From NCBI GenBank assembly GCA_029248265.1, contig JAQWJQ010000061.1, positions 1 through 37,583 on the forward strand: 37,583 nucleotides of DNA. The letters run 5' to 3'. Shown here in pieces: positions 27,870 to 37,055 of the stretch (positions are counted from its first letter, which is position 1; each line of letters starts with the position of its first letter). The notes below the pieces were generated by a model, which made no database searches, was not told the origin of the DNA, and saw only the letters and a program-made list of their open reading frames with translations. The DNA is from Planctomycetota bacterium (GTDB lineage: Bacteria > Planctomycetota > UBA1135 > GCA-002686595). The position numbers and the translations under genes were made by a program.

Positions 27870-27905
27870 GGCCAACTGAGCTCCTGGGGTCTGCTGGAGT
27901 TGGTC
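27870..27905. terminator. Weak hairpin between convergent genes
   Basis: GGCCAACT (27870-27877) can pair with AGTTGGTC (27898-27905) over 8 bp including one G-U pair, with a 20-base loop. It lies 34 bases past the DUF1573 stop and 79 bases past the aquaporin stop. Just before it is the palindrome CCAGGATCCTGG. No T run is present, so a terminator role is only a guess. Confidence 0.3.
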
Positions 27906-27984
27906 AGGCCTTGCGTCGCTGCCCGCTAGGGGCGTGGGTCTCTGTCATCTCCCTGAGGCTTCGGCGGCGGCTCCGGGTCGTGCC

Positions 27985-28647
27985 TCAGCCGTCGGTCTCA
28001 GGGTAGATGCGCTTGAGGAGCGGCACCGCGGCCGCGGCCGCGGCGAGCTGAACCACGATGAAGGCCGGAGCGTTCGCGGGGGCGATGCCTGCGAACGTAT
28101 CGGTGAGCGCCCGAGCGATCGTGACGGCTGGGTTCGCGAAGCTCGTAGAGGAGGTGAAGTAGTACGCTCCTGCGATGTAGGCGCCCACGGCGTAGGCGGC
28201 GAGGTGGGCGCGGCCTGAGCGGACCACGCCGTGGATGACACCCACCAGACCAAGGGTGGCGAGGAACTCCGCGAGCAGGAGGTGGGAACCGGCCCGGACC
28301 TTGGTGGAGAGCTCGATCGCGGGGAGTTCGAACATCAGGTTGGCGAGGGACACGCCGAGGAGGCCGCCGGCCACCTGTGCCGCGGTGTATGCGAAGGCGG
28401 CGCGGGTGGTCAGTTCTCCGGAGAGCCGGGCGGCGAAGGTGACGGCCGGGTTGAAGTGCGCGCCCGACGCCGGCTGAAGGGCGAGAATCAACGCCACCAG
28501 GACGGCGGCAGTGGCGATGGCGTTCTGCAGCAGCTGGAGGCCGACATCATCCGGCGAGAGACGCTCGGCCATGATGCCGGAGCCCACCACTCCTGCGAGG
28601 AGTCCGGCCGTACCCACGAATTCGGCAAGGAGTGCACGCTGTGTCAT
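27985..28647 (-). CDS. Aquaporin-family (MIP) channel, probable arsenite channel
   Basis: Inner-membrane channel of 220 residues with six membrane helices and both MIP half-helix signatures: HFNPAVTFAARLSG at about residue 64 and FANPAVTIAR at about 170. The usual pore Arg follows the second NPA (NPAVTIAR). Its ATG overlaps the stop of the arsenate reductase gene by four bases (ATGA), so the two are translationally coupled. In Sinorhizobium an aquaglyceroporin (AqpS) next to arsC lets arsenite leave after arsenate reduction, and the same role is inferred here. No ArsR repressor or ArsB/Acr3 pump is in the window. Confidence 0.9.
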   Translation of the reverse strand: MTQRALLAEFVGTAGLLAGVVGSGIMAERLSPDDVGLQLLQNAIATAAVLVALILALQPASGAHFNPAVTFAARLSGELTTRAAFAYTAAQVAGGLLGVSLANLMFELPAIELSTKVRAGSHLLLAEFLATLGLVGVIHGVVRSGRAHLAAYAVGAYIAGAYYFTSSTSFANPAVTIARALTDTFAGIAPANAPAFIVVQLAAAAAAVPLLKRIYPETDG

Positions 28648-29069
28648 GCGTGCTGCACCCCGAGCTCAGAGAGCAGCCGCTCCACGTGGCCCTTGATCTC
28701 ATCGCGGACGGTGCGGACCAGCTCAAGTCCCTGTCCCGCGGGGTCGGTGAGCGACCAGTCGAGGTAGCGTTGGCTGGGCAGGACCGGGCAGCGGTCGCCG
28801 CACCCCATTGAGACCACCACGTCGACCTTCGAGACGATCTCCTCTGTCCAACGCTTGGGGGCCGCATCGGAGATGTCCACCCCGACCTCGGCCATGGCCT
28901 CGACCGCCACGGGGTTGATCACCTCGGCGGGGGACGAGCCACCGGAGAAGATCCGTACGCCGTCGCCGCCCAGCGCCTGGGCCCAGCCGGCGGCCATCTG
29001 GGAGCGGCCTGCGTTGTGGCCGCACAGGAAGAGAATGGAGGGCCTGGCCCCGTCGTTGGAGTGCTGCAC
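28644..29069 (-). CDS. arsC: Arsenate reductase, low-molecular-weight phosphatase type
   Basis: Cytoplasmic protein of 141 residues that reduces arsenate to arsenite. The CX5R phosphatase loop is CGHNAGRSQMA (Cys near 16, Arg near 22); the NAGRSQ form is typical of arsenate reductases rather than tyrosine phosphatases. A second Cys pair appears in SMGCGDRCPVLP, a position used for the disulfide cascade, and YLDWSLTDPAGQ holds the conserved Asp. The SMGCGDRCP form is closest to those of mycothiol- or thioredoxin-linked enzymes, so the electron donor is uncertain. The start is GTG at 29069. It is the first gene of a two-gene operon with the aquaporin. Confidence 0.93.
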   Translation of the reverse strand: MQHSNDGARPSILFLCGHNAGRSQMAAGWAQALGGDGVRIFSGGSSPAEVINPVAVEAMAEVGVDISDAAPKRWTEEIVSKVDVVVSMGCGDRCPVLPSQRYLDWSLTDPAGQGLELVRTVRDEIKGHVERLLSELGVQHA

Positions 29070-29184
29070 GGCGCGAGTCTAGAGACATGGGCCGGATCGC
29101 GCCTCCATGGGGCCTTCCGGGTGGGATTAAGATCGTGTGGAGCCGCCTGCCGGTCCGTCCGAGGCTCCGGCCGAGTTCGATCCC

Positions 29185-29502
29185 ATGACCCCACTTACCA
29201 CGACCTTCTTCACCGGGCTGCTCCTCATCGTGGCGCTGGGGTGCGGGGCGCCTGATGGGGGGCGGGCCGGGGGCCAGGGCCGAACGGGCCCTGAGGGGAG
29301 CTCCCCCTCCGGCGAGGTGGCGGGGCAGCATGAGGAGGCTGCGCGAGCCGCCGCGGTGGAACGAACCCGTGCGCAGTTCGAGGCGGCACGTCACGGGCAG
29401 CCGGTTCACGCCTCCAGCGGTTGCCCGCTCTGCGCTGACCCGCTCGCCGGCCGGCTGCCCCCGGAGGCGCTGCTCGACGGGCCGGCCGAGGTCTGGAACT
29501 GA
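29185..29502 (+). CDS. Small hypothetical lipoprotein
   Basis: A 105-residue protein with a short signal and lipobox (LIVALGC, Cys near residue 20) followed by a Gly-rich spacer, a charged helix (about 47-70, EEAARAAAVERTRAQFEAARHG) and a C-terminal CPLC motif. I do not recognise the family. The ATG at 29185 sets the signal peptide correctly; the frame is open 16 codons upstream. It is divergent from arsC and converges with the small membrane protein at 29511. The two close Cys might bind metal or form a disulfide, which is a guess. Confidence 0.55.
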   Translation: MTPLTTTFFTGLLLIVALGCGAPDGGRAGGQGRTGPEGSSPSGEVAGQHEEAARAAAVERTRAQFEAARHGQPVHASSGCPLCADPLAGRLPPEALLDGPAEVWN

Positions 29503-29510
29503 GGCTGCCT

Positions 29511-30038
29511 TCAGATGTCCGAGGCGACCAGCGGGTCCGCCTCGAGCACCGGGCCGCCCGCCGGGACCTCGATGATCAGCGGCTTCTCGATGCGTTTGTT
29601 GGCGAGGGTCAGCACGTAGTCGCCCTCGTACAGCCCCACGAGGGTGTACATGCCGCTGGCGTCGGTGGTGGCCCGCCGGGTCAGGTCGCCGTTCCGGCGG
29701 CGCTCGTCCGCGGGGATGGCTGAGAGGTCGGTCGCGCTCCGGGGCCGCTCCGAGGGGGCCTCGGCGACGCCGGGTCGGAGGTCCGCTCCGAGGTCGTCGC
29801 CCGTGGTGGCGCCGCTCAGGGCCATCCACAGCCCGCCGAGGACCGCGGAGGTGGCGAGGGCGAGGGCGAAGCGGTGTGAAGGGCCCACGGTCAGGGCGTC
29901 GGCGGGGATGGGCGGCTCACGATCGCGGAGGGGTACTGCTGCGGAAGAACCCCGCGGCAGCGGCTCTCGGCCCCGCACGGTGACCCCGTCGCGCTTTACG
30001 CGGCCAGCGGTCAGGTTCTTGGCCGAAACCGGAGGCAA
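29511..30038 (-). CDS. Single-pass membrane protein with carboxypeptidase-regulatory-like domain
   Basis: A 175-residue frame starting with TTG at 30038, 34 bases after the icmF stop, so probably the last gene of that transcript. An Arg/Pro-rich cytoplasmic part (about 1-55) precedes one membrane helix (about 56-75, FALALATSAVLGGLWMAL). A charged linker follows, then a short beta-sandwich-like region at about 120-165 (TTDASGMYTLVGLYEGDYVLTLAN) that looks like a carboxypeptidase-regulatory or prealbumin-like domain. Its role is unknown and the start is uncertain, since there is no ATG near. Confidence 0.55.
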   Translation of the reverse strand: MPPVSAKNLTAGRVKRDGVTVRGREPLPRGSSAAVPLRDREPPIPADALTVGPSHRFALALATSAVLGGLWMALSGATTGDDLGADLRPGVAEAPSERPRSATDLSAIPADERRRNGDLTRRATTDASGMYTLVGLYEGDYVLTLANKRIEKPLIIEVPAGGPVLEADPLVASDI

Positions 30039-30072
30039 CCGTCCGTGCCCCGGCTGGGGGCCGGGCGCGCGC

Positions 30073-33000
30073 TCACATGTTCCTGCGGTACTGCCCGCCC
30101 ACCTCGTAGAGAGCGGCGGACATGTCGCCGAGGGAGGCCACCTTGGCGACCTCGAGCAGGGCGTCGAAGGTGTTCCCGCCCTCGAGCGCGGTCCGCTGCA
30201 GGCCCTCGAGGGCCGGGCCGGAGGCCTCGCCGTTGCGGGCCTGGAAGGCCTCGCGGCTCGCGATGGCGTACTGCTTCTCCTCCTCGGTGGAGCGGATCAC
30301 CTCGCCGGGGATGATGGTGGGTGAGCCCTTGTCATCCAGGAAGGTGTTCACGCCCACGATGGGGAGCGCGCCCGAGTGCTTGAGCGCCTCGTAGTGCAGG
30401 GACTCCTCCTGGATCTTCGAGCGCTGGTACATGCGCTCCATGGCGCCCAGCACGCCGCCGCGCTCCGAGATGGAGTGGAACTCCTGCATCACCGCCTCCT
30501 CCACGAGGTCGGTGAGCTCCTCGATGATGAAGGAGCCCTGGAGGGGGTTCTCGTTCTTCGCGAGGCCCAGCTCCTTGTTGATGATGAGCTGGATCGCCAG
30601 CGCCCGGCGCACGGACTCCTCGGTGGGGGTCGTGATCGCCTCGTCGTAGGCGTTGGTGTGCAGGCTGTTGCAGTTATCGAACAGCGCGTAGAGGGCCTGC
30701 AGGGTCGTGCGGATGTCGTTGAACGCGATCTCCTGCGCGTGCAGGGAGCGGCCGCTGGTCTGGATGTGGTACTTGAGCTTCTGGCTGCGCTCTGAGCCGT
30801 CGTACATCTCCCGCACCGCCTTGGCCCAGATACGCCGGGCCACGCGGCCGATGACGGAGTACTCGGGGTCGGTGCCGTTGGAGAAGAAGAACGACAGGTT
30901 GGGCGCGAAGTCGTCGATCTTCATGCCCCGCGACAGGTAGTACTCCACGTAGGTGAAGCCGTTCGCGAGGGTGAAGGCCAGCTGGGTGATGGGGTTCGCC
31001 CCGGCCTCGGCGATGTGATAGCCGCTGATGGAGACGGAGTAGAAGTTCCCCACGTCGCGTCGGACGAAGGACTCCTGGATGTCGCCCATCATCCGCAGGG
31101 CGAACTCGGTGGAGAAGATGCAGGTGTTCTGGGCCTGGTCCTCCTTGAGGATGTCCGCCTGGACCGTGCCGCGCACGGCGCTCATGGCCTCGGCCTTGAG
31201 CCCATCGTAGACGTCCGCGGGCAGGACCTCGTCGCCGGAGAGCCCGAGCAGCATCAGGCCCAGCCCCTCGTTGCCCTCGGGGAGCTCACCCTGGTAGCTC
31301 GGCCGCGCGAGCCCGCGGTCGTCGTACTTGGCCTTGAAGGCCGTCTCGACGTCGGCCTGGAGGCCGTGCTCGACGATGTGCTTCTCGCAGCGCTGGTCGA
31401 TGGCCGCGTTCATGAAGAACGCGAGCACCATGGGCGCCGGCCCGTTGATGGTCATGGAGACCGACGTGGTCGGGGCGCACAGGTCGAAGCCGCTGTAGAG
31501 CTTCTTGGCGTCGTCCACGGTGGCGATGGAGACGCCCGAGTTGCCGACCTTGCCGTAGATGTCCGGACGCGTCGCGGGGTCCTCGCCGTAGAGGGTCACC
31601 GAGTCGAAGGCGGTGGAGAGGCGCGCCGCGGGGAGGCCGCGGGAGACGTAATGGAAGCGGCGGTTGGTGCGCTCAGGGCCGCCCTCTCCGGCGAACATGC
31701 GCGCCGGGTCCTCACCCTGGCGCTTGAGGGGGAAGACGCCGGCGGTGAACGGGTACTCGCCCGCGACGTTCTCCTGGAAGCGCCAGCGCAGCACGTCTCC
31801 CCAGTCGCGGAAGCGCGGCAGCGCCACGCGCTTGACCTTCGTGCCGGACAGGCTCTCGACCGTGAGCGGCTGGCGCAGGGTCTTGCCGCGGACCTGGAAC
31901 TCGAAGTGGTCCTTGCCGAAGCGCTCCAGGATGGCGGGCCAGGCCTCCAGGGACCTGCGGGCGCGCCCGTCGAGCTCCTTGGCGAGCTCGTCGTAGCGCT
32001 CGAGCAGCGCCGTGACTCCAGGGCCGTCGCCCTCCTGCGCCTCGAGGGCCGGGAGCACGTCGGTGTTCGGAGCATCGCCGCGCAGTGCGAGGACGGAGCC
32101 GTGGAGCTGGTAGAGGGTCCGGGCCAGGGCGGCCTGGCGTTCCACCCAGGCGTCGAAGCGCGCGGCGCTCTCCTTGATCTCGTCCAGGTAGCGCACGCGG
32201 TCGGGGGGGATCACCGAGCGCTTCTCGCCGTCGGCCGTGGCGAGGTCGCCGCCGGGGCCGAGGGGCGCGCCGGTTCGCTCCACGATCTTGGACATGAGCG
32301 CCAGGTAGAGGCGGTTGGTGCCCGCGTCGTTGAACTGGCTGGCGATGGTGCCGTGCACCGGCATGTCGTCGGGGCTCGCCTCCCAAAGCTCGCGGGCGCG
32401 CTGGACCTGCTTCTTGACGTCGCGCATGGCGTCGAGGCTGCCGCGCTTGTCGAACTTGTTGATGGCGACGAGATCGGCGTAGTCGAGCATGTCGATCTTC
32501 TCGAGCTGGGTCGCCGCGCCGTACTCCGCCGTCATCACATACAGGGACGCGTCGCTGTGGTCGGTGATCTCGGTGTCGGACTGCCCGATGCCGCTCGTCT
32601 CGACGACGATCAGGTCGAACTGCGCGGCCTTGCACAGGTCGATGGCGGACTGCACGTGCTTGGAGAGGGCGAGGTTCGCCTGGCGCGTCGCGAGCGAGCG
32701 CATGAAGACCCGCTCGTCGTGGATCGCGTTCATGCGGATCCGGTCGCCCAGGAGCGCGCCGCCAGTCTTCCGCTTGCTCGGATCCACGGACAGGATCGCG
32801 ATCGTCTTCCCCGGCTGGTCCCGCAGGTATCGGCGCACCAGCTCGTCCACGAGGCTCGACTTGCCGGACCCGCCGGTGCCGGTGATGCCGAGCACGGGAG
32901 CGTTCTTGCCCACGCCCGCACCGTGCAGCTGATCGAGCTCGCGCGTGATGATCTCGGCGCCGTCCTCGAGGTTCTCGGCGAGGGTGATCAGGCGCGCGAG

Positions 33001-33528
33001 CCCGTCGTGGGCGCAGGCGGGGAGGCCTTCGATGAGGTCCTCGATGGGGGCGCTGGCCGCGGCGGACTTGTCGACCTCGGCGCACCGCTCGAGCAGGTCG
33101 TTGATCATCCCCTGCAGGCCCAGGGCCCGACCGTCGTCCGGGGAGTAGATGCGCGCCACGCCCGCGGCGTGCAGCTCCTCGATCTCCTCGGGCAGGATCG
33201 TGCCGCCCCCACCTCCGAAGACCTTGATGTCCGCGCCGCGCTCCTCGAGCAACTCCACCATGTACTTGAAGTACTCCACGTGGCCGCCCTGGTACGAGGT
33301 CAGGGCGATGCCGTGGGCGTCCTCCTGGATCGCGCAGTCCACGATCTCGGCCACCGAGCGGTTGTGCCCCAGGTGGATCACCTCAGCCCCGGAGGACTGG
33401 AGGATCCGGCGCATCACGTTGATCGCGGCGTCGTGTCCGTCAAAGAGGGACGCGGCCGTCACGATGCGGACGGGGTGCTGGGGGCGGAAGGGCGCGGTGG
33501 GCTCGCTTGCGGTCGAGTGGAGGGCCAT
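30073..33528 (-). CDS. icmF: Fused isobutyryl-CoA mutase IcmF
   Basis: Single-chain B12 enzyme of 1151 residues combining the cobalamin domain, a MeaB-like G domain and the catalytic barrel. It interconverts isobutyryl-CoA and n-butyryl-CoA. The B12 domain (about 18-150) shows [15 protein letters not shown] with the axial His near 32. The G domain (about 205-420) has GTGGSGKSS and NKFD. The barrel (about 590-1145) carries Phe near 612 (RMFAGEGG) and Gln near 800 ([10 protein letters not shown]), where methylmalonyl-CoA mutase has Tyr and Arg; Phe/Gln is the isobutyryl-CoA pattern, and pivalyl-CoA mutases differ. I prefer ATG 33528; GTG 33546 is the alternative. As in known IcmF proteins, the built-in GTPase does the job of a MeaB chaperone. 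Confidence 0.95.
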   Translation of the reverse strand: MALHSTASEPTAPFRPQHPVRIVTAASLFDGHDAAINVMRRILQSSGAEVIHLGHNRSVAEIVDCAIQEDAHGIALTSYQGGHVEYFKYMVELLEERGADIKVFGGGGGTILPEEIEELHAAGVARIYSPDDGRALGLQGMINDLLERCAEVDKSAAASAPIEDLIEGLPACAHDGLARLITLAENLEDGAEIITRELDQLHGAGVGKNAPVLGITGTGGSGKSSLVDELVRRYLRDQPGKTIAILSVDPSKRKTGGALLGDRIRMNAIHDERVFMRSLATRQANLALSKHVQSAIDLCKAAQFDLIVVETSGIGQSDTEITDHSDASLYVMTAEYGAATQLEKIDMLDYADLVAINKFDKRGSLDAMRDVKKQVQRARELWEASPDDMPVHGTIASQFNDAGTNRLYLALMSKIVERTGAPLGPGGDLATADGEKRSVIPPDRVRYLDEIKESAARFDAWVERQAALARTLYQLHGSVLALRGDAPNTDVLPALEAQEGDGPGVTALLERYDELAKELDGRARRSLEAWPAILERFGKDHFEFQVRGKTLRQPLTVESLSGTKVKRVALPRFRDWGDVLRWRFQENVAGEYPFTAGVFPLKRQGEDPARMFAGEGGPERTNRRFHYVSRGLPAARLSTAFDSVTLYGEDPATRPDIYGKVGNSGVSIATVDDAKKLYSGFDLCAPTTSVSMTINGPAPMVLAFFMNAAIDQRCEKHIVEHGLQADVETAFKAKYDDRGLARPSYQGELPEGNEGLGLMLLGLSGDEVLPADVYDGLKAEAMSAVRGTVQADILKEDQAQNTCIFSTEFALRMMGDIQESFVRRDVGNFYSVSISGYHIAEAGANPITQLAFTLANGFTYVEYYLSRGMKIDDFAPNLSFFFSNGTDPEYSVIGRVARRIWAKAVREMYDGSERSQKLKYHIQTSGRSLHAQEIAFNDIRTTLQALYALFDNCNSLHTNAYDEAITTPTEESVRRALAIQLIINKELGLAKNENPLQGSFIIEELTDLVEEAVMQEFHSISERGGVLGAMERMYQRSKIQEESLHYEALKHSGALPIVGVNTFLDDKGSPTIIPGEVIRSTEEEKQYAIASREAFQARNGEASGPALEGLQRTALEGGNTFDALLEVAKVASLGDMSAALYEVGGQYRRNM

Positions 33529-33656
33529 GCTGATGGGGGACGGCACCCCGAACGGAGTGTTCGGAGGTGGGCCGTCGACCCCTCAAGTTAGGGCGCGGGC
33601 GGGGGGGCGGCAATCGGCGCCCCCGCTTCCGTGGATCCCGGGACCCGGGGGGCCGC

Positions 33657-34685
33657 TCAGCGGCCAGCCGAGCGCCACTCGAGGTCGATCACCACGGCCC
33701 CGTGGTCGCTGGGAAAGGCGCGCTCGGTGCGGGGGAGCTCGGCGGGCTCATGGCGGTCCGGGAGGACCCTGGCGGCGACGGGCACCAGCCGCAGCTCGCC
33801 CCCGGTGGCGGGGCGTCGGTAGAGCCGGTCGATCCGGTCCAGGGGCATCGGGGCGTCCACGGTCCCGCGCGTCATGGGCGTCCAGGTGAACCCAGGGCGG
33901 CGCAGGGGGTCGGGGTGCACCTCTCGGAACGTGTCGATGAAGCCCTCGGCGGCCATGCGGCGGCTGACGGGGAGCTCGAGGGGTCGCTTGAAGCGGAACG
34001 CCCGCGCGGTGTCCTCGGTCCAGTCGAGGTGAGACGGACAGTTCCAATCGCCCCCCACCAGCAGCGGGACCGAGCCGTCGAAGCGGCCGGACTCCTCCAG
34101 GTGCGCCAGGAGCGCGTTGGCCTGCGCCAGCCGGCTGGAGCCCTCGGACTCGCAGCGGAGCAGCTCGGCGTCCTCGATGGCCGGGTTGTCTCGCAGGGCG
34201 TAGGCGATGTAGGCGCGGTAGTCGATCCAGGTGCTGTAGACGTCAAACGCCCGGCCAGCGCGGTCCTCGAGACGGGCGCCGACCCCGTGCCAGGTCGCAT
34301 GGAAGTAGCGGTCACGGATCTCGAGCGGGGTCAGCACACAGAGGTGGGTGCTGTCGCCTTGCCAGCTGTTCCAGCCAAGCTCCTTCGCCATCCAGGCGCC
34401 GAGCTTGGGCCGCTCCCCGTCGATGTCGTAGCTCTCCTGGAGGAGGCAGACGTCCGGGGCCAGGGCGCGGACCTGCGCGAGGGCCTTCTCGGCCCCGTTT
34501 GTGTAGGGGTTCGCGCCTCGCTCGATGTTCCACACGAGGACCCGCATGCCCTGCGGCCCTTCAGGGGCCGGGGGAGCAGGCTCCTGGGGCGCGAGCGCGA
34601 GCAGCGACGCCGCCGCGGCGAGGAGGATCACGGGCGCAGGGCCTCCACCCTGTGCCAGCGACGCTCCGGTCTGCTGTACGGGCAT
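33657..34685 (-). CDS. Exported endonuclease/exonuclease/phosphatase-fold protein
   Basis: Protein of 342 residues with an N-terminal signal or anchor (about 15-35, APVILLAAAASLLALAP) and an EEP domain (about 47-340). Catalytic landmarks are present: LVWNIERG (Asn), LLQES (metal Glu), GGDWNCPSH (Asp/Asn pair), LDRIDRLY (Asp) and the terminal SDHGAVV (Asp-His). With all of these intact it should be a Mg2+-dependent phosphodiesterase or phosphatase. Export suggests an extracytoplasmic nucleic-acid, lipid or phosphoester substrate; the sequence does not say which. ATG 34685 is 28 bases after the DUF2846 gene's stop, so the two may form an operon. Confidence 0.9.
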   Translation of the reverse strand: MPVQQTGASLAQGGGPAPVILLAAAASLLALAPQEPAPPAPEGPQGMRVLVWNIERGANPYTNGAEKALAQVRALAPDVCLLQESYDIDGERPKLGAWMAKELGWNSWQGDSTHLCVLTPLEIRDRYFHATWHGVGARLEDRAGRAFDVYSTWIDYRAYIAYALRDNPAIEDAELLRCESEGSSRLAQANALLAHLEESGRFDGSVPLLVGGDWNCPSHLDWTEDTARAFRFKRPLELPVSRRMAAEGFIDTFREVHPDPLRRPGFTWTPMTRGTVDAPMPLDRIDRLYRRPATGGELRLVPVAARVLPDRHEPAELPRTERAFPSDHGAVVIDLEWRSAGR

Positions 34686-34713
34686 GAGCCCATCGATGAC
34701 AAGACGGTGAGGC

Positions 34714-35172
34714 TCATCGGATCTCCGGGACGTTGCGCTGCGCGATCAGCGCCTTCCCCCCGTCCTCGTCGAGCGCCCGGGCGACCGACTTTCTCGTGCT
34801 GCTGTCCACGCGTAGCTCGTAGTAGTAGGTCTTCCCGCCCTCGCCGTCGAAGCCGAACACGGTCTCCACGGGCTTGCCGTCGATCACCGCGCCGTGGAAG
34901 AGCGCCTGCACCACGGTGCGTCCAGCGGGGAGGTCCCAGCAGAGGAAGCCCGCCTCTCCAAGCCGGCCGATCGACCGGTCATTGACGATGAGCTCGACGG
35001 TCCTGGCCCGTCCCATCATCTGGGTGGACCGTGCAGCGTAGATCCGACACATGTCCTCGGCGGGGCCGACCTCGGGGTCCGGCGTCGGGAGATTTTGGAA
35101 CGTCGTCGCGGCGCAGGAGAGCGTCAGTGCGGCAGCGAGACCGAGGAGTGTGAGGCGGAGGGTCGAGAACAT
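34714..35172 (-). CDS. DUF2846-like lipoprotein
   Basis: Lipoprotein of 152 residues: signal peptide with lipobox LTLSC (Cys near residue 20), then a compact beta-rich domain with CRIYAARS, VELIVNDRSIGRL, GFLCWDLPAGRTVV and KTYYYELRVD. This order matches DUF2846 proteins, small periplasmic beta-sandwich lipoproteins of unknown function. Cys near 42 and 77 may pair. It is upstream of the EEP gene on the same strand. Start ATG 35172. Confidence 0.78.
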   Translation of the reverse strand: MFSTLRLTLLGLAAALTLSCAATTFQNLPTPDPEVGPAEDMCRIYAARSTQMMGRARTVELIVNDRSIGRLGEAGFLCWDLPAGRTVVQALFHGAVIDGKPVETVFGFDGEGGKTYYYELRVDSSTRKSVARALDEDGGKALIAQRNVPEIR

Positions 35173-35430
35173 GGTTCTTTGGGGGTCCAGGGGCGACGGG
35201 TGGGCAGCCTAACCCATGGGCTCCCTGACCCCGGTTGATTTGAATCTCGCCATGTCCAGGCGCTGCCGGACGGGCCTCGGGTCCGGGGTCACGGCAGGCC
35301 AGGCGGGTCGCCTTGTTTCTGAGCAGTCGGCATGAAGAACCCGACTTTGCTATTCGGTCTCAGGGGCGTTGGCCGATCTTTTCTGCGGAGACGGAGGGTC
35401 CGGGGGCAGTGCCCGGCGAGTCCGACCGCC

Positions 35431-35703
35431 ATGACGATGAACCGACCGACCGACGAGGCCTACTCCCCAGGGCCGGGTAAGGGGCAGCTCCCTGCTGCCC
35501 TGGTGGACCCGCATCCCCGCCGGCTCAAGGAGGACCACCCCTTTCGCGGTGCCATCGTGGACGCCCACCGGGCGGCGATCGCGAGCAGGGAACCGTTCTA
35601 TCCCGATCCCGAAACGGGGCTCTGGGTCATGACGGCGGCGACGCTCTGGGAGCGGGCCTGCTGCAACAACGGTTGCCGGCATTGCCCCCACCTGGAACGG
35701 TGA
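35431..35703 (+). CDS. DUF5522 Cys-rich small protein
   Basis: A 90-residue protein whose C-terminus has the DUF5522 signature: YPDPETGLWVMTAA, then a helix, then CCNNGCRHCPH. The four Cys in CC-x3-C-x2-C plus His suggest metal binding; function is unknown. In most relatives the helix ends GYCCGNGCRHCPY, so this copy is normal at the motif. The first 35 residues are polar and Pro-rich. I start it at ATG 35431; ATG 35437 is also possible. The open frame further upstream (to 35332) is Arg-rich and unlike the family. Confidence 0.82.
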   Translation: MTMNRPTDEAYSPGPGKGQLPAALVDPHPRRLKEDHPFRGAIVDAHRAAIASREPFYPDPETGLWVMTAATLWERACCNNGCRHCPHLER

Positions 35704-36192
35704 CAAGGCGCTTCTCGTCATGGGGCTGCGTCTTTCGGCCCGCGGTCAGGCGCCCTCTGAGCAAGGGCTCAACGGGGCGTTCAGGCCCGTGCAAGGGAAG
35801 ACCCGAATAGCACTTTGGTGCTCAGGACGCACACTCTGGTTGGAAGTCTGTTTTCTGGACCGCCTGCCACTCCTTATAGCCGCCGTTTCATATGTCACAT
35901 CGCACCCTCGAGTTTGGGTCGGAGAGCCGTCGCAGGTCGAAGCATTGGCTTCCCGAGTTCGTGCTCCTCTCCGCGTGCCTTGTCATCTTGCTGATCGGCT
36001 TCAGCGGCTGATCACCCTCGGGTGTCACAGCTCACGGGTCGGCCGAGCGCCGGCCCCGGGGGGGCCGCTCGAGCGATCCGCACCCGGCGCCATCAGACCA
36101 CCGCGTGACCCGCGCTCCGACCGGCGATGCCGGTCCGTCGTCCTCGAGCCTCGCAGGTCACGGCTCGGAAGGGGGTCATGCGCTGGCAGCGC
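35704..36192. other. Gap with one possible small gene
   Basis: About 490 bases between DUF5522 and the gene ending at 36193. It is less GC-rich near 35800-35900, including the TATAGC-like stretch at about 35876. The only frame I find plausible is the 39-residue one at 35892-36011. Longer open frames are Arg/Ser-rich and unlike known proteins. I see no RNA gene. Confidence 0.5.
35892..36011 (+). CDS. Possible 39-residue single-helix membrane protein
   Basis: A short frame ATG...TGA encoding MSHRTLEFGSESRRRSKHW, then a hydrophobic stretch LPEFVLLSACLVILLIGFSG. The basic N-terminus followed by a helix-length hydrophobic segment is what a small inner-membrane protein looks like. A TATA-like element lies about 15 bases upstream, but no Shine-Dalgarno is visible. 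I know no family. It could be chance, although such a composition is unusual for random GC-rich sequence. Confidence 0.4.
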   Translation: MSHRTLEFGSESRRRSKHWLPEFVLLSACLVILLIGFSG

Positions 36193-36645
36193 TCAGAGGA
36201 GATCGAGGAGGCGTCGAGCGGCCTCATCTCGCGCCGCGGTGACCTGGGCGTTGACGGCCTCCAGCCCCTCTTCGAAGGCGCCCCGAGCCTCGTCGGAGTA
36301 AGCGCGCCGGTCGGCGCCGTGCTTCCCTCTGAACGCCTTCATGAAGTGGTTGCGCTTCCGGTCGAGCGCGTCTTGTCGCAGGACCCAGGCGGACATGCAC
36401 TCCTGCACAGGCTCGAGCAGGGTCACGCTGGATCCTCCCAGGTCCCGGAACAGCGCCTCTGCGCGCGGGGTGAGGTCGAGGACGACGCTCGGGGCATTAC
36501 CGAGGCCACACCCCTCGCTGCCGGCTGCTCCCGGCGCGAGGAGCGTCGCCCCGGCTTGATCACCGCGCGACCGGTAGACCGCCTCCTGAAGAAAGGACCG
36601 AGCCAGGGCGAGGCGCTCCTCGCCCGGTCCCAGATCCGCGCTCAT
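36193..36645 (-). CDS. Unknown protein coupled to bacilliredoxin
   Basis: A 150-residue protein of no family I recognise. It is largely helical and charged: a first helix LALARSFLQEAVYRSRGDQ, a strand-like NAPSVVLDLTP, then long helices with many Arg/Lys (AFRGKHGADRRAYSDEARGAFEEGL). Its ATG at 36645 overlaps the bacilliredoxin stop by four bases (ATGA), so the two proteins are made together and may act together. No signal peptide is present. Composition matches its neighbours, so there is no sign of recent transfer. Confidence 0.75.
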   Translation of the reverse strand: MSADLGPGEERLALARSFLQEAVYRSRGDQAGATLLAPGAAGSEGCGLGNAPSVVLDLTPRAEALFRDLGGSSVTLLEPVQECMSAWVLRQDALDRKRNHFMKAFRGKHGADRRAYSDEARGAFEEGLEAVNAQVTAARDEAARRLLDLL

Positions 36646-37055
36646 CCGCAATGCTTGGTGTACGCGTCCGAGAGGCTCTTGGCGACGGCGTCGGCCTGCT
36701 GCCCCTCGATGTCGTGGCGCTGGATCATGTGAACGAGTTGGCCGTCCTTCATGAGCGCGATCTGGGGAGAGCTGGGCTGATACGGCTTGAAGTACTCGCG
36801 CGCCCGCTCAGTGGCCTCGCGCTCCATGCCGGCGAAGACGGTCACGACGTTGTCGGGCTTGACCTCGCTCATCATGGAGAGCCGCAGCCCAGGCCGGGCC
36901 GAGCCAGCGGCGCAGCCGCACACGGAGTTGACGAAGACGAGCGTCGTTCCGGAGGCCTTGATCGCGGTGTCAACGTCCTCGGAGGTGAGGAGCTCCTTCA
37001 CTCCGATCGAGGTGAGTTCGTCGCGAAAGGGCTGGACCATCTGCGGGTCGTACAT
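36642..37055 (-). CDS. Bacilliredoxin (BrxA/BrxB, YphP/YqiW family)
   Basis: Thioredoxin-fold protein of 137 residues. In Bacillus these proteins remove bacillithiol from oxidised protein cysteines. It starts MYDPQMVQPFRDEL as family members do and carries the CGC active site in VNSVCGCAAGSARP (Cys near 46 and 48). The later segments IALMKDGQLVHMIQRHDIEG and the terminal YTKHCG also match. Whether this organism uses bacillithiol or another thiol is not shown here. I place the start at ATG 37055; the frame is open 15 codons upstream. It is coupled with the unknown gene that follows. Confidence 0.93.
   Translation of the reverse strand: MYDPQMVQPFRDELTSIGVKELLTSEDVDTAIKASGTTLVFVNSVCGCAAGSARPGLRLSMMSEVKPDNVVTVFAGMEREATERAREYFKPYQPSSPQIALMKDGQLVHMIQRHDIEGQQADAVAKSLSDAYTKHCG

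Noticed and set aside
30073-33528. Methylmalonyl-CoA mutase
   Set aside because: Domain order (B12, G domain, barrel) and the Phe/Gln pair indicate IcmF; a true MutA/MutB pair is present elsewhere in the window.
31015-33591. An 858-codon open frame on the plus strand
   Set aside because: It lies antisense to icmF, whose domains and motifs are unmistakable. Its translation is rich in Val/Arg/Asp/Gly/His typical of GC-rich antisense frames and matches no family.
33567-34985. A 472-codon plus-strand open frame
   Set aside because: Covers the EEP-fold gene in antisense; the EEP catalytic motifs decide for the minus strand.
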